Assembly (NCBI RefSeq): GCF_003148685.1
Contig: NZ_QGGR01000047.1
Location: forward strand, 1 to 45,126
Direction of reading: 5' to 3'
Length of the DNA: 45,126 nt
DNA from: Actinoplanes xinjiangensis
GTDB lineage: Bacteria > Actinomycetota > Actinomycetes > Mycobacteriales > Micromonosporaceae
Numbering within the stretch: position 1 is the stretch's first letter; each line of letters begins with the position of its first letter. Of this stretch, positions 31,743-40,791 are shown piece by piece. Below the pieces are notes generated by a model. That model saw nothing but the letters and a program-made list of their open reading frames with translations. It made no database searches and was not told the origin of the DNA. The position numbers were made by a program, and so were the translations under genes.

Positions 31743-32564
31743 TCAGGGCCGTCGGCGAGCCGACCCCGCGACGGTGCGTCGCCCGATGAGCACGGCGACG
31801 ACGGTGCATACGGCGAGAGCGAGTGCCGCGAAGGTCGCGGTCTCATCCCCGTCCAGCGTGCCGAGCATCGAGGACAGCGAGTCCGACCATGAGGACAGCA
31901 GGAAGGCCACCATCGCCAGCAGCAGGCCGCCGATCTGCGCGACGACGAGTACCACCGGCCACGCCAGGACGGACAGGATCAGGGTGCGCAGGGTGCGCCC
32001 GCCGGCCAACCCGAGGACGCCGGCCAGTGCGGTGATGAACACCGCCTGCATGACCATGAAGGTGACGTTGTACTTGTGAACCTCGCCCAGCAGGGTGTAG
32101 CCGACGTCGTCGAGGACCAGCGTGTATCCGGCGGCCGCCCGGCGGAAGCTGACGGCTACCGCGGCCGTGCAGACCGCGCCGGCGCTCAGGGCCCAGAACA
32201 GCTTGGTGGACAGCCATCGCATCGGAGGTATCGACTGGGTGAGGACGAAGGCGTCGGTCGACTCCTCCCGTTCCCTGGCGAACAGGGGCACGCCCAGGAT
32301 CAGACCGATCAGCAGCGGTACGAACGCGGCGATCAGCACGATGGCCTGCCCCAGATCGGTCGCCGTCCCGGCGGGCAGGCAACTGAGGCCGGTCTCGCAC
32401 AGGCCGGTTCGGTCGGGCGCGTAGTCGTCGACCACCATGCCGTGCGCGTCGACCTGCCGGCCGATGGCGCGGGCGCCGAGGAGGACGAACGCCGTCGAGG
32501 CCGCGCTCAGGACGGCGGCGACGATCAGGTACGGGCGCAGCAGGCGCAGAGCGAGCCAGTTCAT
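31743..32564 (-). CDS. ABC transporter permease, YtrC/D-like
   Basis: This 273-aa membrane protein has about six transmembrane helices and a large outside loop after TM1 containing two cysteines (GLCETGLSCLP). It resembles ABC-2 type permeases paired with YtrA-type regulators: LFAREREESTDAFVLTQSIP is the usual loop before TM3. The ATG at 32564 overlaps the stop of the ATPase gene (ATGA). It is the last gene of the GntR-ATPase-permease operon. Confidence 0.87.
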   Translation of the reverse strand: MNWLALRLLRPYLIVAAVLSAASTAFVLLGARAIGRQVDAHGMVVDDYAPDRTGLCETGLSCLPAGTATDLGQAIVLIAAFVPLLIGLILGVPLFAREREESTDAFVLTQSIPPMRWLSTKLFWALSAGAVCTAAVAVSFRRAAAGYTLVLDDVGYTLLGEVHKYNVTFMVMQAVFITALAGVLGLAGGRTLRTLILSVLAWPVVLVVAQIGGLLLAMVAFLLSSWSDSLSSMLGTLDGDETATFAALALAVCTVVAVLIGRRTVAGSARRRP

Positions 32565-33451
32565 GCGGCGGAGACCTCTCGCTTGAGCTCCGGCCCGGCC
32601 GCCCGCAGGTAGCCGAGGAGCAGTTCCTCCAACGTCGGCCGGTGCCACGCCAGGTCGCCGGCCGGGACCGGCCCGGCGGATCGGACCAGCGCGATGGCGT
32701 CACGGCCGGCGGTGCGAACCTCGATGACCTCCGCACCGTCGAGCGTGCTGATCTCGAAACCGGCACCCACCGCGACCAGGTGACCGGCCAGCACCGGCTC
32801 CACCTCGCCGACGAGGCAGGCGCGTCCCTCCGCCAGAACCACCACGTGGTCGCAGACGCCGTCGATGTCGGCCACCACATGCGACGACAGCAGCACCGTC
32901 GTGCCGCGCTCGGCGACATCGGCCATCAATGTCCCGATGACTTCCGTGCGGGCGACCGGGTCGAGCGAAGCCAACGGCTCGTCCAGCAGTAACAATTCGG
33001 GCCGCTTGGCCAGCGCCATCACCAGCGCCAGGCGGCTGCGGTGCCCGGGGGCGAGGGTGCCCACCCGCGCCGTGGAGGGCAGCGCCGCGTCATCGGTGAG
33101 ATGTTGGGCGTAGCCGGCATCCCAGCGCGGATTGAGTCGACGGCCCAGGGCGAGCGTCTGCGCCACCGTCAGCATCGGGTACAGCGGTGCCTGCTGTGCC
33201 ACGTACCCGATCCTCGGCAGCGAGCGGTCACCGACAGGCTCCCCCAACACGCGCACCTCGCCGCCGTCCGGCCGCAACAGCCCACTCGCGGCGCGCAGCA
33301 GTGTGCTCTTGCCGGCCCCGTTACGGCCGATCAGCGCGGTGACCCCACCGACCGGCACCGTGAACGAGCAGTCGTACAACGCGCGCCGCCGCCCGAAGCT
33401 GTGGGACACCCCGGCGACGTCCAGCGCCGGGACCGTGCGGTCAGTCGACAT
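32561..33451 (-). CDS. ABC transporter ATP-binding protein with atypical signature
   Basis: This 296-aa ATPase has Walker A IGRNGAGKST (about 40-49), Q-loop YVAQQAPLYP, Walker B ELLLLDEPLASLDP, and switch His in LSSHVV. The signature helix reads LAPGHRSRLALV instead of LSGGQ, a divergence also known in YtrB-like ATPases (which have LSxGxRSRL). A ~75-residue C-terminal extension follows. The start at 33451 overlaps the GntR gene by 11 bases; the stop overlaps the permease start. Such systems often respond to cell-wall antibiotics or stress. Confidence 0.9.
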   Translation of the reverse strand: MSTDRTVPALDVAGVSHSFGRRRALYDCSFTVPVGGVTALIGRNGAGKSTLLRAASGLLRPDGGEVRVLGEPVGDRSLPRIGYVAQQAPLYPMLTVAQTLALGRRLNPRWDAGYAQHLTDDAALPSTARVGTLAPGHRSRLALVMALAKRPELLLLDEPLASLDPVARTEVIGTLMADVAERGTTVLLSSHVVADIDGVCDHVVVLAEGRACLVGEVEPVLAGHLVAVGAGFEISTLDGAEVIEVRTAGRDAIALVRSAGPVPAGDLAWHRPTLEELLLGYLRAAGPELKREVSAA

Positions 33452-33842
33452 GGTGCGCGTCCTCCAGGGTCGGTGCCGTTCCCGCCGCCGCCTCGACGAT
33501 GAGAGCCTGCATATCCGAGATGTCCAGGCCTGCCGCCAGGGCGCGGGTGACCCAGTCCGCCAGTTCGCGCCGCAGTGCCTCGGTGTGGTCCGGCAGTGGT
33601 GCCAGGTCTCGGCGGACGAAGGTGCCGGATCCCTGCCGTGGTTCCACCAGCCCCGCCACCTCCAGTTCCCGGTACGCCTTGAGCACGGTGTTGGGATTGA
33701 TGCCGGTGCGTTCAGAGACCTCGCGGGCCGTGGGCAGCCGGTCACCGGGCGCCAGCCGGCCCATCCGGATCGCCTGGCGGACCTGTTGCACCAGCTGGAC
33801 GTAGACGGAGGTCCCGGTTCGGCGATCGATCCGGAAGATCAA
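33441..33842 (-). CDS. GntR-family regulator, YtrA subfamily
   Basis: This 133-aa regulator has an N-terminal winged helix of the GntR type (about residues 10-75: VYVQLVQQVRQAIRMGRLAP, then LPTAREVSERTGINPNTVLK) and only a short ~55-residue helical tail, as in the YtrA subfamily, which lacks a ligand domain. It is first in the operon and overlaps the ABC ATPase gene, so it very likely represses its own operon. Repeated GGTGGAC sequences occur around 33846-33958 near the predicted promoter and may be part of its operator. Confidence 0.9.
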   Translation of the reverse strand: MIFRIDRRTGTSVYVQLVQQVRQAIRMGRLAPGDRLPTAREVSERTGINPNTVLKAYRELEVAGLVEPRQGSGTFVRRDLAPLPDHTEALRRELADWVTRALAAGLDISDMQALIVEAAAGTAPTLEDAHHVD

Positions 33843-34058
33843 AAGTCCACCAATCCACTAGTTGAATAGCGGACTGAGGATCCCGGATCCCGTCGCATGC
33901 TGTCAAGCACGGATCGCGACCGCCCGCCGCCACGGTGGACAGACCGCCGCTTTGGTGGACTCATCACGCGGGGAGACGGCCGGCCACCAATGTGGCGGCC
34001 CCGCACCGCTGAAGTATCAGGTCAGGAACTGACCGCAACTGACGGCATGATCCTCGGC

Positions 34059-34553
34059 ATGACCAGCGACATTCTGCTCTCTCCGGAAGCTGTCCCCTAC
34101 GGCGGCGCCGTCCTCAATCCGTTCGTGATCGTGGATGATGCCGCGCGGTTCGTGGACTTTGTGGCCGAGGTGTTCGGTGCGGCCGAGACCGTCGAGGCGC
34201 GGACGCCGACGCCGGACGGCAAGCTCATCCACGCCCAGCTGCGGCTCGGCACCGTCGACCTGATGGTCGCCGACCGGCTGGACGGCTGGCCGGCGCGGCC
34301 CGGCCTGCTGCAGCTGTGGGTGACCGACGCGGCGGCGGTGCTCGAGCGGGCCGGTGCCGAGGGCGCCACGACGGTGACCGAACCGACCCCGTTCTACGGT
34401 GAGACGACGCTTGCCCGGATGCTCGACCCCTGGCAGAACATCTGGTGGCTCTACCAGCCGGCGCCCGGGCAGGCGGATCCGGCGCCGTCCTGGGAGGGCG
34501 GCTCCGACACCGTCTTCGCCACCTTGGACAAGGCATTGAAGTCGTTGGGCTGA
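34059..34553 (+). CDS. VOC/glyoxalase superfamily protein (PhnB-like)
   Basis: This 164-aa protein has paired beta-alpha-beta-beta-beta modules of the vicinal oxygen chelate fold, with the 'PhnB-like' pattern: LNPFVIVDDAARFVDFVAEV at the start, then QLRLGTVDLMVADRL, and WQNIWWLYQP near the end. Members include glyoxalases, dioxygenases and drug-binding proteins, so the reaction is unknown. Neither ATG 34047 nor 34059 has a clear binding site; the start is chosen because the preceding frame is unrelated to the family. Short repeats of AACTGAC lie just upstream. Confidence 0.8.
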   Translation: MTSDILLSPEAVPYGGAVLNPFVIVDDAARFVDFVAEVFGAAETVEARTPTPDGKLIHAQLRLGTVDLMVADRLDGWPARPGLLQLWVTDAAAVLERAGAEGATTVTEPTPFYGETTLARMLDPWQNIWWLYQPAPGQADPAPSWEGGSDTVFATLDKALKSLG

Positions 34554-34771
34554 GCCCCGGCCGGAAAGTCAGGCCGGGACGCGTCTGAAACAGGTTCGAC
34601 CGCAGTAAAGGCCAGGCCCGTGTCGGTCGGGAGGTTGTCGAGTGGGCCGGGACAGGCTGAATGCTCAACAAGCGCATCATTGCAGCCGTTGTGTCTTGCC
34701 TGCTTGACCCTCGACCTGGTTGAGCCTTGAAGATCGTCGGGTCAGCCAGTCGGCAACCAATGGGAGTGATG

Positions 34772-35188
34772 ATGGATCTCGGTAACCCGGTGCTGCAGCT
34801 GTGCCAGGACGGGATGCGGGCAGAGGCGGAGGGGCGGTCGGCCGACGCGCAGGCGTTGTTCCAACAGGCCTGGGCGCGGCGTACGGACGACTACGAGGCG
34901 TGCGTCGCGGCGCACTATCTGGCCAGGCAGCAGGACGCCCCCGAGGAGATCCTGCGGTGGAACCAGGAGGCGCTGCGGCATGCCGACGCCGTCGGCGATG
35001 ACAGGGTCGCCGCCTTCTACCCCTCGCTGCACGTGGGTGTGGCGATGGCCAACGAGCGGCTGGGCAACACGCCCGCCGCGCACGCCGCCTTCGAGCAGGC
35101 GGCCGAGCATGTCGATGTCTTGCCGGCAGGCGCATATGGTGAGCAACTGCGCGCGGCCATCACCGAAGGTCTGCGCAGATCGAGCTGA
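34772..35188 (+). CDS. Small TPR-like helical protein
   Basis: This 138-aa protein is wholly alpha-helical with tetratricopeptide-like periodicity: MRAEAEGRSADAQALFQQAW, then ACVAAHYLARQ, and NERLGNTPAAHAAFEQAAEH. It is soluble and acidic and probably a protein-binding module. The ATG at 34772 has GGGAG five bases upstream (an ATG three bases earlier is too close). It stands alone, with the transposase relic just downstream. No specific function is inferred. Confidence 0.75.
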   Translation: MDLGNPVLQLCQDGMRAEAEGRSADAQALFQQAWARRTDDYEACVAAHYLARQQDAPEEILRWNQEALRHADAVGDDRVAAFYPSLHVGVAMANERLGNTPAAHAAFEQAAEHVDVLPAGAYGEQLRAAITEGLRRSS

Positions 35189-35335
35189 CTCTGGACCCTC
35201 CTCCCAGCCAGCGCGCCAGCGGGCGCAGCACCGACTGCCGACTACAGATCTTGACCTGGCCGAGCTCGTCCACTGTGGCTGGTCGTGTCGGGGGTGCTCT
35301 TCGCCGGTGATCGTTGTAGGCCCGGGTGATGAGGT

Positions 35336-36204
35336 ATGCCGATGGAGGTGGGGCTGTCCGCGCGGGGGTGGGCGAAGCGGGAGGCGGTGCGGCGCCAGGC
35401 GGCGGGGTGGTTTGCTGCGGGGATGTCGGTGCCGGAGGTCGCGGCCAGGCTGCGGGTGTCGCAGACTGCGGTGTACGGGTGGCGGACCGGTGGCGAGGAC
35501 GCCTTGGCATCGAAGGGGCCCGGCGGCAGTCGGTGCCGGCTGGATGGGCCTCGGTTGCGGCGGCTGGCCGAGGCGTTGGATGAGGGGGCCGGCGGCGCAC
35601 GGCTTCGGCGATGATCAGCGGTGGACCCTGATCCGGGTGCCGGATCTGATCGCCCGGATGTTCCGTACCCGCTACACGCTGCGCGGCACGTCATGCCTGC
35701 TGCACCGCATCGGCTGGTCGGTGCAGGTCCGTCGCATCGGCCCGTCGAGCGTGACGAGGAGGCGGTCGCGACGTGGCGGCGGGAGGTGTGGCCGGCGGGA
35801 AAACGGTAGCGGCGCAGCGCGACGCGTGGACTGCTTCGAGGACGAGGCCGGTCAGGCGCTGCGCCCACCGAAGGCCCGCACCTGGGGCCGACGCGGCGAA
35901 ACGCCGCAGATCCGATCTCGGGCAAGGGCTTCCGGCGAGTCCCGATTCCCGGCCTGGCCTGCTACAAACCCGGCCAGCGTCCCCGAATGATCTACCGCAC
36001 CATCACCCACCGCGGCCGCAAGAACGAACGCCGCAGCTTCAGCGAACGCGACTACATAAGCCTGCTCGACGCCGCCCACCAGCAACTGCGCGGACCGATC
36101 GTGCTCGTTGGGGACAACCTCAACACCCACATCAGCGCCGCCATGCGCCAGATGATCGCCGCCCGAGACTGGCTGCACCTGATTCGCCTGCCGACACCAG
36201 CCAA
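35336..36204 (+). pseudogene. IS630-type transposase relic, frameshifted and truncated
   Basis: Pieces of one IS630-family transposase lie in all three forward frames. The N-terminal HTH (GMSVPEVAARLRVSQTAVYG) reads from 35336. After an extra G in a G-run near 35585 the match continues as AHGFGDDQRWTLIRVPDLIA in another frame. Further shifts occur near 35725, 35805 and 35915, with in-frame stops between. The first catalytic Asp (CFEDEAGQALRPPKARTW) and second (LVGDNLNTH) are recognisable, but the sequence breaks off at RLPTPA, before the third catalytic residue. No terminal inverted repeats were found. The element is dead and has lost its right end against the PrcB-like gene. Confidence 0.85.
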
Positions 36205-36219
36205 TGCTGATCCAGGCGC

Positions 36220-36621
36220 TCAGTCGTCGGTGACGACCCGCAGAATCAGGAGCAGGCTGTCACGCGCGTCAGCCGCTGGAATGGCGACGGCGTGCGCCGG
36301 CACCGTGAGTGCCTGCCCGGTGGGGCCGTCGCCCGGGCGCCGCTCGGTGACACGAGCCACGAGTTCGCCGTCCAGTACCTCGACTTCCTCGATGCTCACC
36401 CGGTAGCCGGTGGTCGGGCGACAGCCGAGCAGAAAGAACAGGACGACCTCCTCGTCCCAATCGACCGGTGGGAGCTCCGGCTTCGGCTCCCGACCGTAGT
36501 TCAGCCTCCGCCACTGCGTCGCCCACTCGTCTGGGGTCCGCAGGAGGAAGAGTCCCGGCATGATGGCGGAGGAGTCGACGGGAGAAATCGCGACGAGCGG
36601 CAAGGTGCGAGTCCGGACCAT
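36220..36621 (-). CDS. PrcB-like protein (protease-complex subunit family)
   Basis: This 133-aa protein resembles the PrcB domain (PF14343): a W-x3-W motif early (DEWATQWRRLN), PPVDWDEEVVLFFLLGCRPT, then the TTGYRVSIEEVEV beta pattern and GQALTVPAHAVAIP near the end. In spirochaetes PrcB stabilises a dentilisin protease complex; most bacterial homologues are unassigned. I chose the ATG at 36621; 36675 would add 18 residues. The 3' end lies about 15 bases from the broken end of the transposase relic, so the C-terminus could have been altered by the insertion or deletion event. Confidence 0.7.
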   Translation of the reverse strand: MVRTRTLPLVAISPVDSSAIMPGLFLLRTPDEWATQWRRLNYGREPKPELPPVDWDEEVVLFFLLGCRPTTGYRVSIEEVEVLDGELVARVTERRPGDGPTGQALTVPAHAVAIPAADARDSLLLILRVVTDD

Positions 36622-36675
36622 GATTGCAGGGTACGGAGGCGATCGCCTCGCCTCCCGGACATTCATCCGGCGCAC

Positions 36676-37097
36676 CGGCAGTCAGTTATCGGCTCTGGCT
36701 CACTTCTGGTGGACTCATCCCGCGGTGACGACCGGTCCGGGGCAGATCGCGCGTTATCTGCGGCTACATGAGAGTTCGTTGGTGGGACCGTCGCTGCGTT
36801 CTGAGTCGGGGTGGTCCGGCCGCTGAGCGCCGCGAATAGCCGGTCACGCAGGTGGCCCACCTGAATCGATCGAGCTGGCACTACGGGTGGGAAGACTGGA
36901 ATTTAGTGCCGCCGTTCACGCAGTTCGAAGCGCTGGTGGAACAGCTGTGTAGCAGCCGGCGGTGGCCTACGAGACTGATCGATGACCACCGCCGACGAGG
37001 CACCGATCGGCGAGCACGAGATTCGAGTGACGTTCCCGATCAGGGGCTGAGAGTTCCACTGATCGAGCGCTGGAACGCCGTGCGTGGCGCTCTGCTC
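36676..37097. other. Gap without a recognisable gene
   Basis: Short open frames occur here (for example on the plus strand encoding ALAHFWWTHPAVTTGPGQIA near 36690, and SSWHYGWEDWNLVPPF near 36870) but none has a good start, codon bias or a family match. The sequence is less GC-biased than its surroundings. It may be decayed DNA left by the adjacent insertion element. Confidence 0.4.
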
Positions 37098-37610
37098 TCA
37101 GGAGGGAGGCGCTTTCGTCAGTGCCGCACCGCGGGAGTCCAGGACCGCCAGCAATCGGGCCTTTTCGGCTGGGTCGAGGCCGGCTGTCGGAATGCTGGTC
37201 GTCGCGAGCTTGCCACCGGGCTGCCAACCGAGCGAGAGCACTATCTGGCCGCGTGCCGAACGCACAGTCTTGATCTCCGACCAGCCGAGTGTCGTCGTCG
37301 AGAAGCCGTGCGTGGTGTGCACACCCTCGACGTCGATCTTGACACCGATCGGCCGTCCGATCTGGTCGCCGGCTCGCGCCACGGCCTTTCCCGGCGCCAC
37401 GAACATCAGCACCAGCGGCGCGAAGACGCCGGTGAAGGCCAAGGCCTTCACCAATGTGTCCGGGCCGTCGATCAGGTACAGCAGAACGGCCAGAGCCAGC
37501 CCGCCTACGCCGACGGTCAGCGCGAACGGCAGCAGGGCGCGTCGCGCCAGCGCCTTCGCCAGTTGTGGGTCCGATTGGGTGTGAAAAGTAAGCTGCCCCG
37601 TGTCTTCCAT
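37098..37610 (-). CDS. YcxB-like membrane protein
   Basis: This 170-aa protein has two transmembrane helices (about residues 28-47 and 55-72) followed by a beta-rich cytoplasmic domain whose pattern resembles the YcxB-like C-terminal family: GVHTTHGFSTTTLGWSEIKT, then VRSARGQIVLSL, and a terminal helix with PAEKARLLAVLD. The function of the family is unknown. The ATG at 37610 is the first in frame. It stands alone. Confidence 0.72.
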   Translation of the reverse strand: MEDTGQLTFHTQSDPQLAKALARRALLPFALTVGVGGLALAVLLYLIDGPDTLVKALAFTGVFAPLVLMFVAPGKAVARAGDQIGRPIGVKIDVEGVHTTHGFSTTTLGWSEIKTVRSARGQIVLSLGWQPGGKLATTSIPTAGLDPAEKARLLAVLDSRGAALTKAPPS

Positions 37611-37791
37611 GCGCGGAGCATAGTGATGATCTTGTTTTTATCCAGCCTCACCCCCTGTCCCGCCCCGACCTGCTCCGTCAACGCATCCTCATCCCACACC
37701 GAATGCGAGATCAGCCCGCGGAGTCCGACGGCCTGGGAGTAGCCCACTCAACGAGCCATCACTCGATCGATGTTGTGCTCTACTGCCGGAT

Positions 37792-38427
37792 GTGAAGCAT
37801 CGGGCGATACTCCTCCTCGGTACCGTGCTACTCCTGGTCGCCGGCGGTTCGGTCGCGGGCTGGCGCTGGTGGCACAACCGGCCATCATTTGGGCCGGAGG
37901 CACTCGCTGCGCAAGCCACGCTTCAACTTGTGGACCAGGCAACTGCGGACGCCGCTCTCGCTCCAGGCAACGCAATATTCGGCGAGGAAGATGACCAGAT
38001 CTTCCTCGGGCGGGTGACCTGGACCCCGCCAGCCCGCAGCAAGGTCGACAGCACCCTGCGGATCGTCATCCTGGACAAGCGCAGTCATCTCACGCCGGGC
38101 TGGATCGCGGTGAAGTCGGACCGGCAGGACGAAGTCGGTAGCGGCTGGGACGGATCTCTGGATGCCGCTGCGGAACGCTATTCCTGGCTGCACGACTTCG
38201 ACACGCGTCAGCTCGACGGATCCTATGGGGGCGCCAGTACGTTCATCACGTCGTCGCTGGACGCATCACCCGTCACGTTCCAGACAGTACTGCGCCCGGC
38301 ACGCCCAGGAACCCCACCCGGTTCGGCTATCGCTACCGCGCCTGCCGCGGTCGGCGATCTCATGATCGTGCTGATCAGCGTAGGTCCCGACGGCGAGGTC
38401 CACTGGGCGCATCGCCAACTCAACTGA
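37792..38427 (+). CDS. Hypothetical membrane-anchored or secreted protein
   Basis: This 211-aa protein begins with a hydrophobic helix (AILLLGTVLLLVAGGSVAGW) that anchors or exports it. The remainder is soluble with no recognised domain; a beta-rich middle (IFLGRVTWTPPARSKVDSTL) and a late VGDLMIVLISVG strand are visible. The GTG at 37792 is used because the hydrophobic helix follows at once. The 181-base gap upstream contains a fragment on the minus strand (GLISHSVWDEDALTEQVGAG) that I could not assign. Confidence 0.65.
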   Translation: MKHRAILLLGTVLLLVAGGSVAGWRWWHNRPSFGPEALAAQATLQLVDQATADAALAPGNAIFGEEDDQIFLGRVTWTPPARSKVDSTLRIVILDKRSHLTPGWIAVKSDRQDEVGSGWDGSLDAAAERYSWLHDFDTRQLDGSYGGASTFITSSLDASPVTFQTVLRPARPGTPPGSAIATAPAAVGDLMIVLISVGPDGEVHWAHRQLN

Positions 38428-38457
38428 CCACGCTGCCCAGATAACGAGGTCGGGCGA

Positions 38458-38482
38458 CCTGACGTTTCGAGGAACCGTCAGG
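38458..38482. terminator. Hairpin between convergent genes
   Basis: CCTGACG (38458-38464) pairs with CGTCAGG (38476-38482) across an 11-base loop, between the stops of the 37792 and 38587 genes. It is short and has no T-run. Confidence 0.4.
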
Positions 38483-38586
38483 GCTCAACGGACAACTCAC
38501 CTCGCCACCTTCCGGGCATACCGTGCGAGCCGCTGGCCAGCGCCTCGATCACTCGCCATCTCCCAATGGACGCGACACCAGGGGCG

Positions 38587-39867
38587 TCAGACGTACTTGG
38601 CGATGGTGGTGGCGACTTCGGCGCGCATCGGGTCGGGGTCGGCCCAGCTCCAGTTGGGGTGGGCGCGGTTGGTCAGCAGGGCCAGTACCAGTTTGCGGCT
38701 CGGGTCGACCAGCAGCGAGGTACCGGTGAATCCGGTGTGCCCGAAGGTGCCCGGTGAGGACAGTGCGCCCATGAACCAGGGCTGGCGCAGGGTGACACCG
38801 AGGCCGTGGTCGGACGGGCGGCCGGGCCGGTCCGGATCGACCGCGGGCAGACCCTTGTTCTGGTTGGTGAGCATCTCCTTGACGATCGCGGCGGAGAGCA
38901 GGCGTCTGCCGCCGTAGGTGCCGCCGCCGAGCAGCAGCCGGCCGATGACGGCGACGTCGCGGGCGGTGCCGAACAGGCCGGCGCTGCCGATGACGCCGCC
39001 CATCTGGTTGGCCACGTCGTCGTGCACCACGCCCCGCAGCAGACCGCGGGAGGATCGGGCGTCGGTCGCGGCCAGCCGGGCGGCCTGGTCATTCCTGCTG
39101 AGCCATTTCAGCGGGGTGAAGCCGGTGCCGCGTAGCCCGAGGGGTCCGGTGATGCCGGCTTTCAGAGCTGCGTCGAGGCCGGTTCCGGTGACCCTCTCGA
39201 CGATCTGCGCGGCCACCATCAAGCCGACGCTGGAATAGCGGTAGACCGTGCCCGGGGTCGCGTTCTTCACCAGCGGGGTGGCCAGAACGGCGGCACGTCT
39301 GGCGGCCGGTGACGGCAGGCCCTTGACCGTGGCGCCGACGGGGAGACCGCTGGTGTGGGTGAGCAGCATCCGTACCGTGATCCTGCCCTTGCCGGTGCCG
39401 GTGAATCCGGGCAGGTACCGCACGACCGGGGCATCGAGGTCGACGGTGCCCTTGTCGACCTGCTGCAACAGCAGGATGGACGTGTACACCTTGGCGAGCG
39501 AGGCCAGGTCGAAGATCGAGTCGGTGCGCATCGCCACCCGTTTGGCGGCGGGCAGCTGGACCGGTCCGGCACCGTAGCGCAGCGCGTGACCCACGGCGAC
39601 ACTCGCGGTCACGGTGTCGCCGACCATGACCACCGCGGTCGCACCGGCATAGGTGGGATGTCTCGGGTTCGCGGTGGTCGGCTTCAGATACTTATCGAGT
39701 ACGGCCTTCAGCGGCGCCACGTACGGTGCGACCGTCGTGGTGGCGGCGACCGGTGTCCCGTCCGCGGGCCGGCCGTCAGCCCAGGTTGCGCGCTCATCGC
39801 GATCGCAACCGGTCATCAGGGCGGTGGCGGCGGTGATTCCGGCCCCCAGGACGCCGCGACGAGTCAT
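38587..39867 (-). CDS. Tat lipoprotein serine hydrolase, beta-lactamase class C fold
   Basis: This 426-aa protein belongs to the class C beta-lactamase/penicillin-binding-like family (PF00144). It has the nucleophile motif S123-L-A-K126, Y211-S-S in place of the usual Y-x-N, and a third motif HTG in TFGHTGFTG near residue 384. The N-terminus TRRGVLGAGITAATALMTGC combines a twin-arginine motif with a lipobox Cys at 21, so it is probably a Tat-exported lipoprotein. Likely activity is a peptidase or esterase on cell-wall material. A GTG two codons earlier (39873) is an alternative start. Divergent from the 39983 gene. Confidence 0.9.
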   Translation of the reverse strand: MTRRGVLGAGITAATALMTGCDRDERATWADGRPADGTPVAATTTVAPYVAPLKAVLDKYLKPTTANPRHPTYAGATAVVMVGDTVTASVAVGHALRYGAGPVQLPAAKRVAMRTDSIFDLASLAKVYTSILLLQQVDKGTVDLDAPVVRYLPGFTGTGKGRITVRMLLTHTSGLPVGATVKGLPSPAARRAAVLATPLVKNATPGTVYRYSSVGLMVAAQIVERVTGTGLDAALKAGITGPLGLRGTGFTPLKWLSRNDQAARLAATDARSSRGLLRGVVHDDVANQMGGVIGSAGLFGTARDVAVIGRLLLGGGTYGGRRLLSAAIVKEMLTNQNKGLPAVDPDRPGRPSDHGLGVTLRQPWFMGALSSPGTFGHTGFTGTSLLVDPSRKLVLALLTNRAHPNWSWADPDPMRAEVATTIAKYV

Positions 39868-39982
39868 CGACACAATCGCGCATCATGCCAAGCCTGCCTG
39901 CACCCGGCAACCACGCTGCCCGGCCCCGAGGTGCCTCAGTCCGCGGTGCCCGGAGTGGCGTGCGACATGGGACGATCCGTTC

Positions 39983-40738
39983 GTGACCGACGACCGTGCC
40001 ACGCGATCCTCGCGTCTCCGCCATGCCGTACGACCGGCATCGTGGTCCAGTGCCGTGCGAGCGTTGCTGGCGGCGGCCTGGGTGGTGTGGATGGTGGCGA
40101 GTTGGTGGGCCGCGCCACGAGAGACCGATCTCGCGCAGGCGAGAGCCGACCTGGCAGCCGGGCGCATCGAGTCGTATCAGCGGGGCGACACCTGGAGCGA
40201 TGCCACCGGATTCTCCTGGAATCGGCAGGTCTCGGTGAGGTCGTGGGAGACGGACGGGCCGCTGCTGGTCTGGTCGACGGCGGACGGACGTCTTCATTAC
40301 ACGGTCACCGACGTCGTCTCCGGCCCGAATCCCTCCACTCTTCCGTCGTCGGCGCCCCTGGCCGGGGAACTGGAGGCCGCTGGTGTGCAGAGTGGCGATC
40401 CGACCGGCACGCTGACGTCGTTGACGACGATCAGCAGCGTCCTGATCGTCGTCTTCCTGGCGACTCTGATCTTCGGGCCCGTACCGGTGACCGGTACCCG
40501 CTGGTTCTGGTTCTGGCTGGTCATCGGCGTGCCCCTGGGTTTCGGCCTGCTGTACTGGCTTCTGCGCGAGCGACCATGGGTCTCGGCCGCACGCACCCTC
40601 GCGGCCGGTGAGGTGCCACGACGCTGGTACGCCGGGTTCGCGATCGCCTTCGCGACCACTCTCGGCGGATCACTGCTCGGCTACGGGCTGCACCGCCTGT
40701 GGGGGGAGTGGCTGATCCCCTCCACGTTGTTCGGCTGA
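39983..40738 (+). CDS. Membrane protein of unknown function, 251 aa
   Basis: This protein has one N-terminal transmembrane helix (AVRALLAAAWVVWMVASWWA), an extracytoplasmic region of about 105 residues, and then three more hydrophobic helices (about residues 150-170, 176-194 and 218-236). I do not recognise a domain. The GTG at 39983 is chosen because coding character starts there; the long frame upstream only shadows the hydrolase gene. It may be in an operon with the larger membrane protein 54 bases downstream. Confidence 0.65.
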   Translation: MTDDRATRSSRLRHAVRPASWSSAVRALLAAAWVVWMVASWWAAPRETDLAQARADLAAGRIESYQRGDTWSDATGFSWNRQVSVRSWETDGPLLVWSTADGRLHYTVTDVVSGPNPSTLPSSAPLAGELEAAGVQSGDPTGTLTSLTTISSVLIVVFLATLIFGPVPVTGTRWFWFWLVIGVPLGFGLLYWLLRERPWVSAARTLAAGEVPRRWYAGFAIAFATTLGGSLLGYGLHRLWGEWLIPSTLFG

Positions 40739-40791
40739 CGCCCGACTCCGGTGGAGTCACGGCTAGATCATCTCGCGTCTATCCTGGCGCG

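Noticed and set aside
31743..33842. ABC system as the arabinose importer of the arabinan locus
   Set aside because: It has no solute-binding protein and is of the YtrA-type GntR/ABC-2 kind, linked to export or stress rather than sugar uptake.
37617..37747. Minus-strand fragment with GLISHSVWDEDALTEQVGAG as a gene
   Set aside because: It has no independent start or stop arrangement, overlaps the YcxB-like gene start region and matches no family I know; possibly chance or a decayed fragment.
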